From Venturia oleaginea (lineage: Eukaryota > Ascomycota > Dothideomycetes > Venturiales > Venturiaceae), in NCBI GenBank assembly GCA_013176395.1, contig JABMLP010000011.1, positions 806,001-870,000 on the forward strand: 64,000 nucleotides of DNA, in the 5' to 3' direction. Each line of letters opens with the position of its first letter. The stretch's first letter is position 1. The notes beneath the pieces are model-generated. The model saw nothing but the letters and a program-made list of their open reading frames with translations, was not told where the DNA came from and made no database searches. The position numbers and the translations under genes were made by a program. Below, one piece after another: positions 35,066 through 45,937 of this stretch.

Positions 35066-36149
35066 AGTCCCAGCTCGTTGCTAGTGCCTTCGCCTGACGA
35101 CCCCTTGCCAGAAGTTCCCCTCGGCCTGTTGCAGCTAGCATCAGAAGTGCACCACGGCGCGGCGTTTCTCTGAGTCCTTCCTTTGTCTCTCGACGTTCCC
35201 AAAGTCCTGCCCCGTTGGCTGGGAACTGGAAAGGCTGATCTCGCCGGGCCAATCAAGCTGCCGGCCTGTCTGGCCTAAACTTTTGCTCTCGTTCTTTCCG
35301 TCACAGCCCTGGCTCATGCACCCACCGCGACCGCGATTGTCGGCTCAGCCTAAACTCACCAGCTGTGGCTTCTGGCTTCTCGCTCTGACATCGCAACCAC
35401 CAAGCCTGGACGCTTGCTCTCAATCTGTGGAGATCACCCAGCCTTGGGACGCGCCACGCCGTGTACATTCTGGATCCATGCCCGTCCGCCTAGGTACCCT
35501 GCTCCTGATGTGGGCATCGTGTGGTGGAGGACCTCCTTGAAATAATGTTTTATCAAAATAAGCCTCTACTCCGCTTCGTTCGGCATGGAGTATCGCGGAT
35601 GCTCGAAACGATTTACCAAACTTCAAGCCATTATTGACCCATTATTGACATTCCAGCTCAGCTTCACCTCCCGTGGTACTTACATCACAAAAGGCCTCTG
35701 CCATTCTCAAGTTTTTATGTCTCCTGGCGCCAGTATCCTATCCCGCTCCCAGACTTGTCGTACTGAACGTCTCGGACGTCAACATACCTCCCTCACCCAC
35801 ACTTACACGGATCCTGCACTCTGCCAGCTCCCTCTCCTTGCTTGCTTCCGGAAACGAGCAGTAGGGTCTTCACCGATGGGCAAAGCTAGGGTTGATTGAT
35901 CCACGCTCACCTCTTTCACCTTCGCTTTGCAATGCTGTAAAAGAAAAAGTTATTCCACACTATCACTTGTTGCCTTTTGTTCTCCACAGACAGTACCTCT
36001 CACGTCTACAAGTCGCTCTTGCTTGTTCTCTCTGCGGGGCTCTGTCTTCGCCATTTCCAAAACAGGTTCCTTCCTCCTCAACCACCCAGCCGAGATCTCG
36101 TGCCCTCTCAAGAATCCATCGAGCCGACTTGAAGAGCCAACTACACCCG

Positions 36150-38144
36150 ATGCCTTCGATGTATCGAGCACCGCCGTCCTTCCCCCCCTGGTCCTCGTCA
36201 AAAGACGTACCGCCTCCACGAATTCTACCTCCTTCACCTTCGTCCTATCTCGAAGCTCAAGTGCCACCGCGGCAACCGTACGGCAACACCGTTGACCCCC
36301 TGACGCCGCCTCCCACTTCAAAGATGAACAGCCGTCTGTCCAGGCAGCTGCCTAATCTCCAACACATACAACATGATCTGAAATCGGACGAGAGGAGCTA
36401 CCCGATTCGGATGCCAGGACCCTCGATCAACCATGCGGCACCTTCGTACAGCTACAGCTCTGCACCCTCTCAGCCGAACACTGCTCAAAATCTGATGTCG
36501 ACCATGCAACGGAGCCCACCATCCACTCTGTCAACCCTGGTACTCCCAGTTCCGACCGAGAACAAGAAGTCACCTCAAGCTGCGATGGTCCTGAAGCTGC
36601 CTAGCACGATCCGCGCACCGCAAGCCAATTTGTCCCAACTTGCTGCTGAGGTACGTCATTAATCGTGGTTCTAGCCGCAACTGAGATGCTGACATTCACA
36701 GGTCACCTGCCTGTTCTGGTTCGAGAGCGGTCGGACTTTGACACAAATCGAGCACCTATCCCCTCAATCACTCTCGTATCCTCCTATCTCCGCTGATTCG
36801 ATACCAATCGATCGATTTCGGGAGTGGGTGGCCAACCTCTTGTCTACCACTCAGGTCACTCAAAATGTGATTATCCTAGCACTCTACTTCATCTGGAAAT
36901 TGAAGAGCTTTAATCCTACTGTCAAAGGTCGACCTGGCAGTGAATTTCGCTTACTGACTGTAGCTTTGATGCTTGGTAACAAATGTAAGTAATTTAATTT
37001 GCTCCAATCCTCCACATTGAGCTGACACTTCACAGTTTTGGATGACAATACGTACACCAACAAAACTTGGGCTGAAGTCTCAGGACTCCCGGTCAATGAA
37101 GTTCGTGTCATGGAGGTTGAATTTCTCAGCAACATGAGGTACAGCTTGTTCACGAATGACAGCGAATGGAGAAGGTGGCACGAGAGGCTCGGTATATTTG
37201 GGAGTTTCATTGATCGGATGGCAAGGTCCCCTCCAGTTCCTCTTAACCTTGGACCCATGCAAGTTCCTGCGGCACTTCCATCACCACCAGGCTCAAATGG
37301 ATCCCCTCCCTTTCACGCTCACAGCTATTCTCCGAACAGCGACCACAGAACAAACACTCCAATCTTATTGCCCCAGATCAACTCCACGGCAGTATCACCA
37401 ATTGGACCTTTACCTGAGTTGGACCCGAGATTTGGCGGCAGGAAGCGAAGTTTTGATGAAAATGGACAAGAACCACCTTTAAAGAGACACGCATCTTCCT
37501 ATCCTCTCCCTCACCTGGGCACAAACACGTCATCACACATGCCAGTCTCTTACCCTCCGCAAAATCGTGTGCCGCTTCCCAGCCTGTCGATTCCATCAGT
37601 CACACACGCTCAGATGCCTGTACAAATGGCTCCACAGTTGCCTCCACCGGGAGGAAGAGCAATGGCTCTAGTCTACCCACCTCCGGTTCAGTGGCCACAA
37701 CAACAAGCCTCGGCTCCAACCTCGATTCCTCCTATCCAGGCTATGACCTTACCTCAGCACAATGTGCCAGTCTATGACCAGTCCCAGCAATTAAGCCCAT
37801 ACCCTGGTCAATCAGCCAACTCTTCACCTGTCAGCGCATTGTTCACACCCACCGCTCAAGCCTCTAACCGGTTATCGCCTTCGTACTTCCTTCAACAGCG
37901 AAGTTCTCCGTACCGGCCAGTTCGAAACTTGCAGACCCTTCGTGCTCCGCCTGTTTCTGGATCCGTGTGGAATGCACCAATGATGATCACTCATGATCAG
38001 ATGCAGTATCATCCTCTCGGTCGACCAATGAACGAGCGACGTGTTGGTCACGTTCCATACATGCACCACGAGGCCTGGCCTGAAACCCATCAATTCAACC
38101 ACTGGCCTGAACTACCTCCACCACCACAACCAATATTCCGCTAG
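36150..38144 (+). CDS. CLG1: Clg1-like cyclin (Pho85-type cyclin family)
   Basis: Three exons: 36150-36650, 36702-36984 and 37036-38144; 630 residues. Introns of 51 bp each have perfect GTACGT/GTAAGT donors and CACAG acceptors. Residues 1-165 are Pro/Ser-rich. The cyclin box spans about 168-305: VTCLFWFESGRTLTQIEHL, FREWVANLLSTTQVTQNVII, LALYFIWKLKSFNP, LTVALMLGNKFLDDNTYTNK, WAEVSGLPVNEVRVMEVEFL, matching fungal Clg1/Pcl cyclins. The rest is Pro/Gln-rich and low complexity. It should activate a Pho85-like kinase, possibly in nutrient signalling and autophagy as known for yeast Clg1. The start ATG at 36150 is the first in the frame. The very long upstream spacer is unusual for this window. Confidence 0.9.
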
Positions 38145-39359
38145 GCTGCGTACTCGCCTCGTACATTTTTCTCATAGCGAATCTAATCGCTTGTCTTGCA
38201 TCGCCTTCGTGGAATCACCACTATTTCAAACCAATTATCCAATCGACAACTTTGCACAAGCTCTAATCATCTATACCGTACATTCGCCTTCCTTATTTCT
38301 CGGAGATTTCATTGCATGGCCCATATGAAGTTCTGGGCTGACAGCTTTCGCTGCGCCTAATTCTTTTTTCTGGTTGATGTTTCTGGCATAGCGACGGCGT
38401 TCATACATTCAGACGCGGCCTGGCTAGGCTCGATTTGAGAAGGGCATGATTTTGTTCGTCTGCCTCAAGATCTGCATTATACACCTGCTTGAGCTCTGGC
38501 ACCATTTTCGGACGGCTCTATTTTTTTTAATGAGGTCATTCCATGTCTTTCCGGGACGGATTCGCTCCCTTTTCTTTATGTAGTCTCGAACCAGCTTGAG
38601 CTGAGGCTCCGTGAGCTTGCTTGTATTTCTAGAGATTGAGCTTAGATGCTCTCGACCGAGGAATGAGACTGTTCGATATTATCTTCTTGTTCATGCTGTG
38701 ACAATTATCCCAGTGGTTGCTTCTCAAAGTGGAGTAATCAATTTGCGATCGCCTTGCGCAACTGAAGTCCCTTTACGGTTCGTCATGTGATGGAATACGA
38801 AAATCAGGCCGAAACGTTTACATCATCAGGCACAACACCGAGGTATTTCCTCGTGCCAATTACCCCGTAAGGAAAATGATTCTCGAATCCTCACAATGTC
38901 TTCTATTTCTTACAGCTCTGTGCTCTGTTGTTGATCTTCGAGCAGAAGGTAGGTTTCACACTTTTCGTCCTACCTACCTTGAGTCCAGGCCGTCTCAGCG
39001 ATTGTCATCGTGGCCTTACTTTCCTTGTTTCTAGGAATCTTCTTTTCCTTCCCTTCTTTAACGAGCGTGAGGTGAAAGATCTGAGTGAGACTGGGACTGG
39101 GACTGGGACTGAGACTGAGACTGAGACAAAGGTGTCATATGCCGTTGCGGCTCTTACCTTATTCTAAAAATCCTTGCTTGTCTTAGCTGAGAGAGTTCGG
39201 GGCGCCTTCACGGGATCGCTGGGGTATTGCGGACCCTTGCCCTGCGCCTACCTGTGTTGAAGAGGTGGAAGCTGGGAGGTGGAGAGAGACGGGTTTAAGA
39301 GGAGGGGGGTTGGAGTACAGGGAATCAGGTTGAGGTTGGGAGGACAGGGTGTGAATAAG
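38145..39359. other. spacer between the cyclin and the acyl-CoA thioesterase
   Basis: 1.2 kb. It contains the short tandem repeat at 39089-39127 (GACTGG/GAGACT units). The open frame 38928-39167 translates that repeat and is not credible as a gene. Confidence 0.5.
39089..39127. repeat. (ACTGGG)n/(ACTGAG)n short tandem repeat
   Basis: About six 6-bp units, the first half ACTGGG and the second ACTGAG. Confidence 0.8.
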
Positions 39360-41080
39360 ATGCCGGGAGACGAATGGTATAATGGGAATTCTTATCTGGG
39401 TTTTAGGGAACTGTTTGGGCTTGCTAGGGTGGATGGGGATCGGTTTGAGAGTAAGGTAATTTGAATCTCTTTTCCGTTTCTATTTCATGTTTTTTTCGCG
39501 CTCAACACGAAGAGAGGGAGAGAGGGAGTTGGGAAGTTGGGGAGTTTGAGATAGCGAGAAATTGGCCGTGGGTTTTTGGGCAAATTGCTGATTTGACATC
39601 TTTAGAGTCCTGCGTATTCGCCTGGTGGATTTACGAGGGCGTATGGTGGACATGTTTTTGCGCAGTCTGGTTATGCAGCAGCACAGACGGTGAAGGAGGG
39701 GATGGTTATTCATGTGAGTTCTTGATTCTCTTTGCGGTCTTGTTGGATGGAGGTTGGAGGGGGGTTTGGGATCGAAAGGAGTGTGCAAATGAGATGCTTT
39801 GGCTGATAGATTTGCTGCTGGAAAATTTAGAGGCTCGATAGTGAATCGAGGCGTTGAGGTGGATTTTGTGCTCTGAAAGGTTTAGTGATTGAGGCTTAAT
39901 CTTTTGTTTTGTGAAGAAAAGGAGAGATTTTTGGTTTTGGTTTTGGTTTTGATTTTGATTTCAAGATTTTGAATTAATATTCGCCAATGTTCGAAAGCAG
40001 AAATTTTCCTAGCACATTTTTCGATTCTAAATTTCCCTTACGATTGGTTCTTCTGGGCTCACACTGATCAGAAGTCTTTCATCAGTTGTACCTAGATACG
40101 CTTTGTAATCTTGCTAACTTTCATTCCCAGAGCATAACAGGCTGGTTTACCCTTCAAGGAATGACCGAACGCCCCTTCGTCTACCGCGTCGAAACCATCA
40201 GAAAAGGCGGCTCGTACTGCCAACGACAGGTCAACGTCACACAAGATCCTTCGCACGGCGTCTGCTTCACGTGTATATGTTCCTTCAAGAAACCAGAGGC
40301 ATCGAATAATGAACGACAACTTGATTTCGATTTGAGGGAGAAGTATAAGGAGGTTCTTGATAGGAAGAAAGCTGAAGATTGGCCCGAGTGTCCGGGTATA
40401 GATTCGCCTTAGTGAGTACCCTCCGTTTCGAATCACGAATGGGATTGTTCAGCGGCTGGGAGGCTAACCTTCAGGACAGCTGGTGGGAAATCGAGCAGAA
40501 GAGGGGATGGATAGATCCGTTCCCTGGTCTCAATATGCGCAAAGTCGATATGACTGCCTACAATCATCCAAGGAAAACGCTGGATCGCCGACAACTACAG
40601 TATTACAAGGTCATTGGGGATATGCCTTCAATAGGGGAGGATCCGAATTTGCATGCCATTGCTCATTTGTATGCCAGTGACCGCAATGGGCTTTTCCCGG
40701 TGAGTCCTCTCCTAAGTGCTGGGTACCCATCATTTCGCTGATGATTGTAGATACCCAACTTTCTGGATTTAGGAAATGAATACCTGGCCATCGCTAGTTT
40801 GAGCCATACGGTCATCTTTCATGTCGAAGCATTGGGTTTGCGAATGGTCCAAGAAGATGGCAGTAAACCTTGGTTCGTTGTAGAAACGGCCATTGATAAG
40901 ATTGCCCATGGAAGAGCTCTAGCGAGTCAACGATTATGGAGGGAGGATGGATTGCATGTAGCCAGCTGTTTCCAGGATGGGATGCTAAGGATGCCTCCGG
41001 AAGGCGAGAGTATCGGTGAAGGCAGGATGGTCTTTGGCGACTCGAAAACGCTCAAAGATGAGAAGGAATCGAAGCTGTGA
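39360..41080 (+). CDS. acyl-CoA thioesterase II (TesB/ACOT8-like) with peroxisomal signal
   Basis: Five exons: 39360-39455, 39606-39713, 40131-40411, 40453-40699 and 40751-41080; 353 residues. Hydrolyses acyl-CoA to free fatty acid and CoA. Double hot-dog features: SPAYSPGGFTRAYGGHVFAQ, WFTLQGMTERPFVYRVETIR, GGSYCQRQVNVTQ, VCFTCICSFKKPE, then the second half with GNEYLAIASLSHTVIFHVEA and the ETAIDKIAHGRALASQRLW segment. The protein ends KESKL: the last three residues are the canonical PTS1, so it should enter peroxisomes and act with beta-oxidation. Intron 2 is long (417 bp, branch tgctaac at 40112) and intron 3 very short (41 bp). Using the nearer acceptor of intron 3 (cttcag) would create a TAG, so cag at 40452 was chosen. 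Confidence 0.9.
39928..39961. repeat. T/G-rich low-complexity run inside intron 2 of the thioesterase
   Basis: Repeated TTTTGG and then TTTTGA units in the long second intron. This could act as a polypyrimidine/U-rich tract, but it lies about 170 bp from the acceptor. Confidence 0.7.
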
Positions 41081-41854
41081 TGGGTCAATTGAGGTTATGA
41101 ATGATGAAGCGGAGCCACCTCGCTGAGTGCTCTCCTATTACCTGACAGCAACCCCTTTTTGCTCGACGCGGTTTGCCCCGAAAACTGATACGTGGGACTG
41201 TTTGTAAGTTAAAGGCGAGAACGAGTCAATCAAAGAACTGTCATGCCTAAATGGAGAGTGAAGGGCCTTGTACGTGATGCCCGAACGAGGCCGACTGAGC
41301 AACATGTGTGTCTGGAGGTGCCGACTTTCTCCGTAGATGAAGACGGGGATGAGTGGAGCTGTACGTATCGACGTTGGTATAAGGACTATTACAGCTGGGA
41401 GCATGCATCTTGAGCCTCAATCCATTCCATTTTCACGAGTTTGTGCTTTTTTGCGAGGACGTGACCCTGCGGCGCCATTATCATTCTTCTGAGCGTCACT
41501 GGCATCCCACGCCCAGCAACGCCTCTGCAGCTGCTCATAGCTCGGCTTGCGGCGAATACATTCCTCAATAAAAAACGCAGAAGGGCACGAGAGTGGTGAT
41601 GCAGTGACTGAAACACGACATAGTTGTCAGGGGAAAGCAATTGGGGCAGCTCTACTGCAAGCTTATCTTTGTCGTGGGAATAACAGAGGTGCAGAACCTC
41701 CCTGTCCTTCAAAAGAAAGGTGCGTCATCCGAGAGTCCCCCAAAGTTCTGGCGCTCGGCAAATTTGTTAGTCCATCAAAACTGTCAAAAGCTCACACCCA
41801 ACAGACAACCACATCCTCTCCCCATCTCCATCTCCTCCTCCCATTGCCTCCTAG
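41081..41854. other. promoter region of the NADH dehydrogenase
   Basis: About 770 bp. Antisense open frames (41138-41404, 41389-41712) show no family features. A CT-rich stretch (41805-41853) directly before the start codon fits a fungal 5' UTR. Confidence 0.45.
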
Positions 41855-43807
41855 ATGGCCAGCACGGCAGCCATGAGGCCATTGGGCTTCGCGTCTTCCC
41901 TCGTCTCGCGCAGTGTTACCCGCCGTACCTTCCACACACGCCCTGGCTTCACCAAGCCAATTCTGCGCCAAACTAATTCTCGCACCCTCAACTTCCGCCG
42001 AGCACAATCCACAGAGACCACCACAAAGGCACCTTCGGCTAAAAAACGCTTCAGATTGTTGCGATGGACGTGGCGATTGACCTATTTGTCAGCCCTAGCA
42101 GGGACCGCATACATTTCTTATGGCATCTGGGAGTTGAGGCATCCAGTCGAACAGGAAGAACCAGGCGCAGACAAGAAGACTCTAGTCATCCTAGGTATGT
42201 TCAATGCATACTCTACTGCGGGTAATTGCAGAACAGGAAGCTAATCATTTGCGCCTCAGGTACCGGCTGGGGCTCCGTCTCCCTCCTCAAGAAGCTCGAC
42301 ACCGAAAACTACAATGTCATCGTTATCTCGCCTCGCAATTACTTCCTGTTCACGCCGCTATTGCCATCATGCACAACCGGAACAATCGAGCACCGTTCCA
42401 TTATGGAGCCAGTGCGCAACTTTCTACGACACAAGAAGGCATCTGTCAAGTTCTATGAAGCTGAGGCTACAAAGATCGACTACGAGAAGAAGGTCGTCTA
42501 CATCAACGATGATAGCGATATCAAGGGCGATGTCAGCTCCACCGAAGTTCCCTTCGACATGTTGGTCGTCGGTGTAGGAGCCGAGAACGCCACCTTCGGT
42601 GAGTTTTATTTTCGACAAAGAGGCACAATCGCACGATCTAATACAGCGTGACAGGTATTCCTGGCGTCCGCGAGCATGGCCTTTTCCTTAAAGAAGTCGG
42701 CGATGCCCAGATGATCCGCAAGCGCATTATGGATTGCTGCGAGACTGCCACATTCAAGGATCAGTCTAAGGATGAGATCAAGCGTCTCCTACACATGGTC
42801 GTTGTCGGTGGTGGACCCACTGGTGTCGAGTTCGCTGGTGAACTCCAGGATTTCTTCGAGTCTGACTTGAAGAAGTGGATCCCTGAGATCACTGAGAACT
42901 TCCATGTTACCCTCGTTGAGGCATTGCCAAATGTAGGTGACTAACAGCGTAGAGAGAATTGACGATGCTAATAAATGACAATAGGTGCTACCCATGTTCT
43001 CCAAACAATTGATCGAATACACCGAGAAGACATTTGACGAAGAAAAGATCTCGATCCGCACAAAGACAATGGTCAAGAAAGTTACGGACAAGTACATCGA
43101 GGCCGAATTCACTGGACCGGACGGAAACAAGGTTGTCGAGAAGATTCCCTTCGGACTTCTTGTTTGGGCAACCGGTAATGCTCTCCGACCTGTCGTCAAG
43201 GACCTCATGATGCAGATCCCAGCTCAGAAGGACTCCCGCCGTGGTCTCGCCGTCAACGAATATCTTGTCGTCAAGGGCACAGAGAACGTCTGGGCAGTAG
43301 GTGACTGTGCTATTGCCAACTACGCCCCAACCGCTCAAGTTGCCGCCCAGGAGGGAGCTTTCCTTGCTAGCATGTTCAACCAAATGGCCAAGACTCATGA
43401 ACTCGAAGCCGAACTCATTGCCTGCAGTGAAAAGCAAGAGAAGGCCCCATCTAAGGATCAGCGCGATGCGGTCTTCAACGAGATCAAGGAGTTGCAAAAA
43501 CGATTGAGGAGAGTCAAGCAGATGGGTCCATTCGAGTACTCTCACCAGGGTGCTATGGCCTACATTGGTAGCGAGAAGGCTGTCGCTGACATCAGCTGGA
43601 TGACTGGCAACATTGCTTCCGGTGGTACCTTGACCTACTTCTTCTGGAGAAGTGCATACTTAAGCATGTGCTTCAGCTGTGAGTATTTTTCTACCTTTTT
43701 ACTCCCCAAGACGATGAAGCTAATTTGTGGTAGCTCGTAACCGTATTCTCGTCGTCGTGGATTGGGTCAAATCGAAGTTGTTCGGTCGTGATGTCTCTCG
43801 CGAGTAG
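41855..43807 (+). CDS. NDE1: alternative (type II) NADH:ubiquinone oxidoreductase, external type
   Basis: Five exons: 41855-42194, 42260-42598, 42655-42932, 42985-43678 and 43734-43807; 574 residues. Oxidises NADH and reduces ubiquinone without pumping protons. An Arg/Ser-rich mitochondrial presequence (1-45) is followed by one membrane span (about 75-92, LTYLSALAGTAYISYGIW), typical of enzymes facing the intermembrane space. FAD Rossmann GTGWGSVSLLKKL (114-126, joined across intron 1), NYFLFTPLLPSCTTGTIEHR, second Rossmann VVVGGGPTGVEFAGEL (near 277), WATGNALRP, ENVWAVGDCA, QVAAQEGAFLA, and the C-terminal amphipathic end TYFFWRSAYLSMCFSSRNR (joined across intron 4). No EF-hand insertion is seen between the two Rossmann halves, so calcium regulation is unlikely. 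Very sure of the family; orientation is inferred. Confidence 0.95.
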
Positions 43808-44208
43808 ACGACAGATGCAACGATTCTCAACATCTCCTGGGCACACACTTCGACCGCTGGCTAGACTATCCCGCCCTTTTCTTCTAGCTCAACGCTTTCT
43901 AGATATACCTGAGTCTTTCTTCATTTCCCTGATGTTGTTTGTGTATGAGCAAGCGTGCGTGGAGCCGTGGTGAGAACTGTTTGAATATAGATAGGGATTT
44001 TGACGATTGCTTTTCTTTATTTCTGGCGGCGGGCATGGCTAATAGACTGGTTGGAAATTGACCCCAATGAGGTGTCGTTGATACGTCGATATTGGCGATG
44101 GATGTTTATAGATTTGCAATCGATGGGTTTCTATCGGGCCCCGTGCCATTATCGATGTGAGGTAGGTACCCGCGATGGTGTAGAGATTGCTGACACAGGT
44201 CTTCGACG
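43808..44208. other. short spacer
   Basis: About 400 bp after the NADH dehydrogenase stop. No gene seen. Confidence 0.4.
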
Positions 44209-45000
44209 TCAATTGTAATTGTTGCCTCTGTTATTGCTGCCGACTGGGATGCAGCTGGGTGGATTCATACCCCATACGATACTCTCGAAGGTGTCGTCGA
44301 TCCAGTAGAGACCATCGGTTGTAACAAAGCCGTTGCTTTGTATCGCGTCGAGGTTGTTCGCGTATCCGATGCCCAGTACCATCGGTCGGTGGGTAATCAA
44401 CCAGGGCTGCCGTCTGCGAAGCGATTGAGTATGCGTCGGAGTTTGTGAGAAGATGCATCAAGATGGATGTCTCTCTCGCTTTAAAGTTGCCTGCATCAAA
44501 GGAGTATGCGATGACGTGCTCCAAATGTCGGCAATGGCTTCGATCTCAAGTCTGCTATCGCCAATGGATTGCCGTCGCTGTGCTGTGGTATATCTGCAAA
44601 GTAACGTGGAATTCTCGTACTAAGTCAATGTTTGGGCGGCCCATCGGTCGAGTGGGAAATTGATAACTTTCCAGTGGGGTCTGGATCGAGGGGATTTGTC
44701 GTGCCAACTTTGAGGTTGAGCAGATCACCTACCTAAGTCTACGATATTGACTAATACCCGCGCTTCTGATGTTTGCTCGGACACAAGTCAGGTTTGCTGT
44801 TGTTCGTCACAACGCTCAATGAGCGACATCAACGGAGTTGGCAAACAGTGCTGGTTTATTCAGTCTACAAGAAAGCGATTGACCAGCCTGGTATCCATTC
44901 AGGCACATTTTCAACCAGGCCGGAGATGTCACAGTTTGCTCGGGTTTGATGGCATGCATTTCTTTGCTATTCTCGAAACTGGCCTTCATTTCAACGAATG
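44209..45000 (-). pseudogene. frame-broken gene remnant
   Basis: Minus-strand coding-like segments follow each other in shifting frames. From 45000: EMKASFENSKEMHAIKPEQ up to a stop near 44818. From about 44730: STSKLARQIPSIQTPLESYQ, then FHVTLQIYHSSDGNPLAIAD. From 44524: EHVIAYSFDAGNFKARETS, then LTNSDAYSIASQTAALVDY. From 44400: RPMVLGIGYANNLDAIQSNG, then TTDGLYWIDDTFESIVWGM, ending CIPVGSNNRGNNYN and a stop at 44209. The last three segments abut or overlap and differ by one base of frame, too close for introns, so at least two frameshifts are implied. I do not recognise the family. The alternative is an unusual set of micro-exons. Confidence 0.45.
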
Positions 45001-45937
45001 CCGTCTGTCGACATTTGGATGAATAGACGTTTCATCTGAATTATGCTATTATTTTTGGCCAAATCAAGTGTTCAGATCTGCTGTTTTTCTGGCCAATAAG
45101 TTCTGACCCTGTGCGGTCACTAACGCCCTTTTTTATCCTAAGTTGTGTCGACTCCATCACTTGCTTTCTGTGCCTCTTTACCTGCTTTACGGGAATCAAA
45201 ACTAAAATATGGATTGTCGAGTTTGGATACACAGTCTATCTACTATGACATCTAGGCGCCTGACGAAACCTTTCGCTCTTGACGACTAGGCGCTTGACAA
45301 AAAAATTCCACTCTCAGCAACCTTGAACACCGTGATGGAAGCCATGGACCGGCGAAGACACTCAATTCATGAATCGAACGCTGCTTCCGGCATGAGCCAT
45401 TCTCTCCGATACCTACACCCCTTGACACATCTTCTCCACCATAACGCAAGCTCGCCTGAAGCGCTCTTTCATCAAGAACATAGGATGTACACGACGTTGG
45501 CCAGAAAAGTATCAACATCGATCTCACTTTCGAGATGTGTAACTAATTGTGTGAGGTTCAGTCCTCCCCCTCGGAGAATTCAGGAAAGCCTTTTCGACTT
45601 CCCCAACGCCTGCCACCGGTCATTCTCCGTAGACCTTATTTGGGGAAAGAGTTAAAAGGGACTTTTAAGAATCTGTGTGTGGTTATGAGGAGGGAATTTG
45701 GAGTAGGATTGGGTTGGGTTGGGTTGGGTTGGAAGGTGTGCAGACGAAGACTTTACCGTCGGTTCTTCGTGACTGCTGGCAAGATGGGGCGATTTACCGG
45801 ATATTTGGAAACCGAGCGATCTTCCACTCCATTTTACGGGTACTACCTACCTACTTACCCACCAAACTTTCTTGACGAGCTTATGCCGTTGTTGGTTACA
45901 TGGAATGGTGCGACCTCTTTGTCCGGGGTATGCAGGT
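45001..45937. other. spacer with a GGTTG repeat
   Basis: About 940 bp without a credible gene. The open frames at 45323-45655 and 45547-46056 overlap each other and a minus-strand ORF and have no family features. Confidence 0.4.
45708..45732. repeat. (GGTTG)n short tandem repeat
   Basis: Four to five units of GGTTG/GGGTT. Confidence 0.8.

Larger units (their letters stand above)
27817..36149. other. 8.3-kb region without a recognisable gene
   Basis: From the stop of uL15m to the start of the cyclin. Many short open frames exist on both strands (longest: 28990-29598 plus, 28859-29392 minus, overlapping antisense), but none shows a domain, signal peptide or fungal gene layout. Base composition is not visibly AT-rich, so this does not look like a RIP-mutated repeat island. 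Simple repeats: GGT/GTG run 28670-28694, GATG run 31476-31500, CCCAGT run 35041-35065. It probably contains the promoter and a long 5' leader of the cyclin gene, and possibly non-coding transcripts. Confidence 0.5.

Noticed and set aside
38928..39167. 79-codon plus-strand ORF with GTGTETETE repeats
   Set aside because: It is the translation of a hexamer microsatellite.
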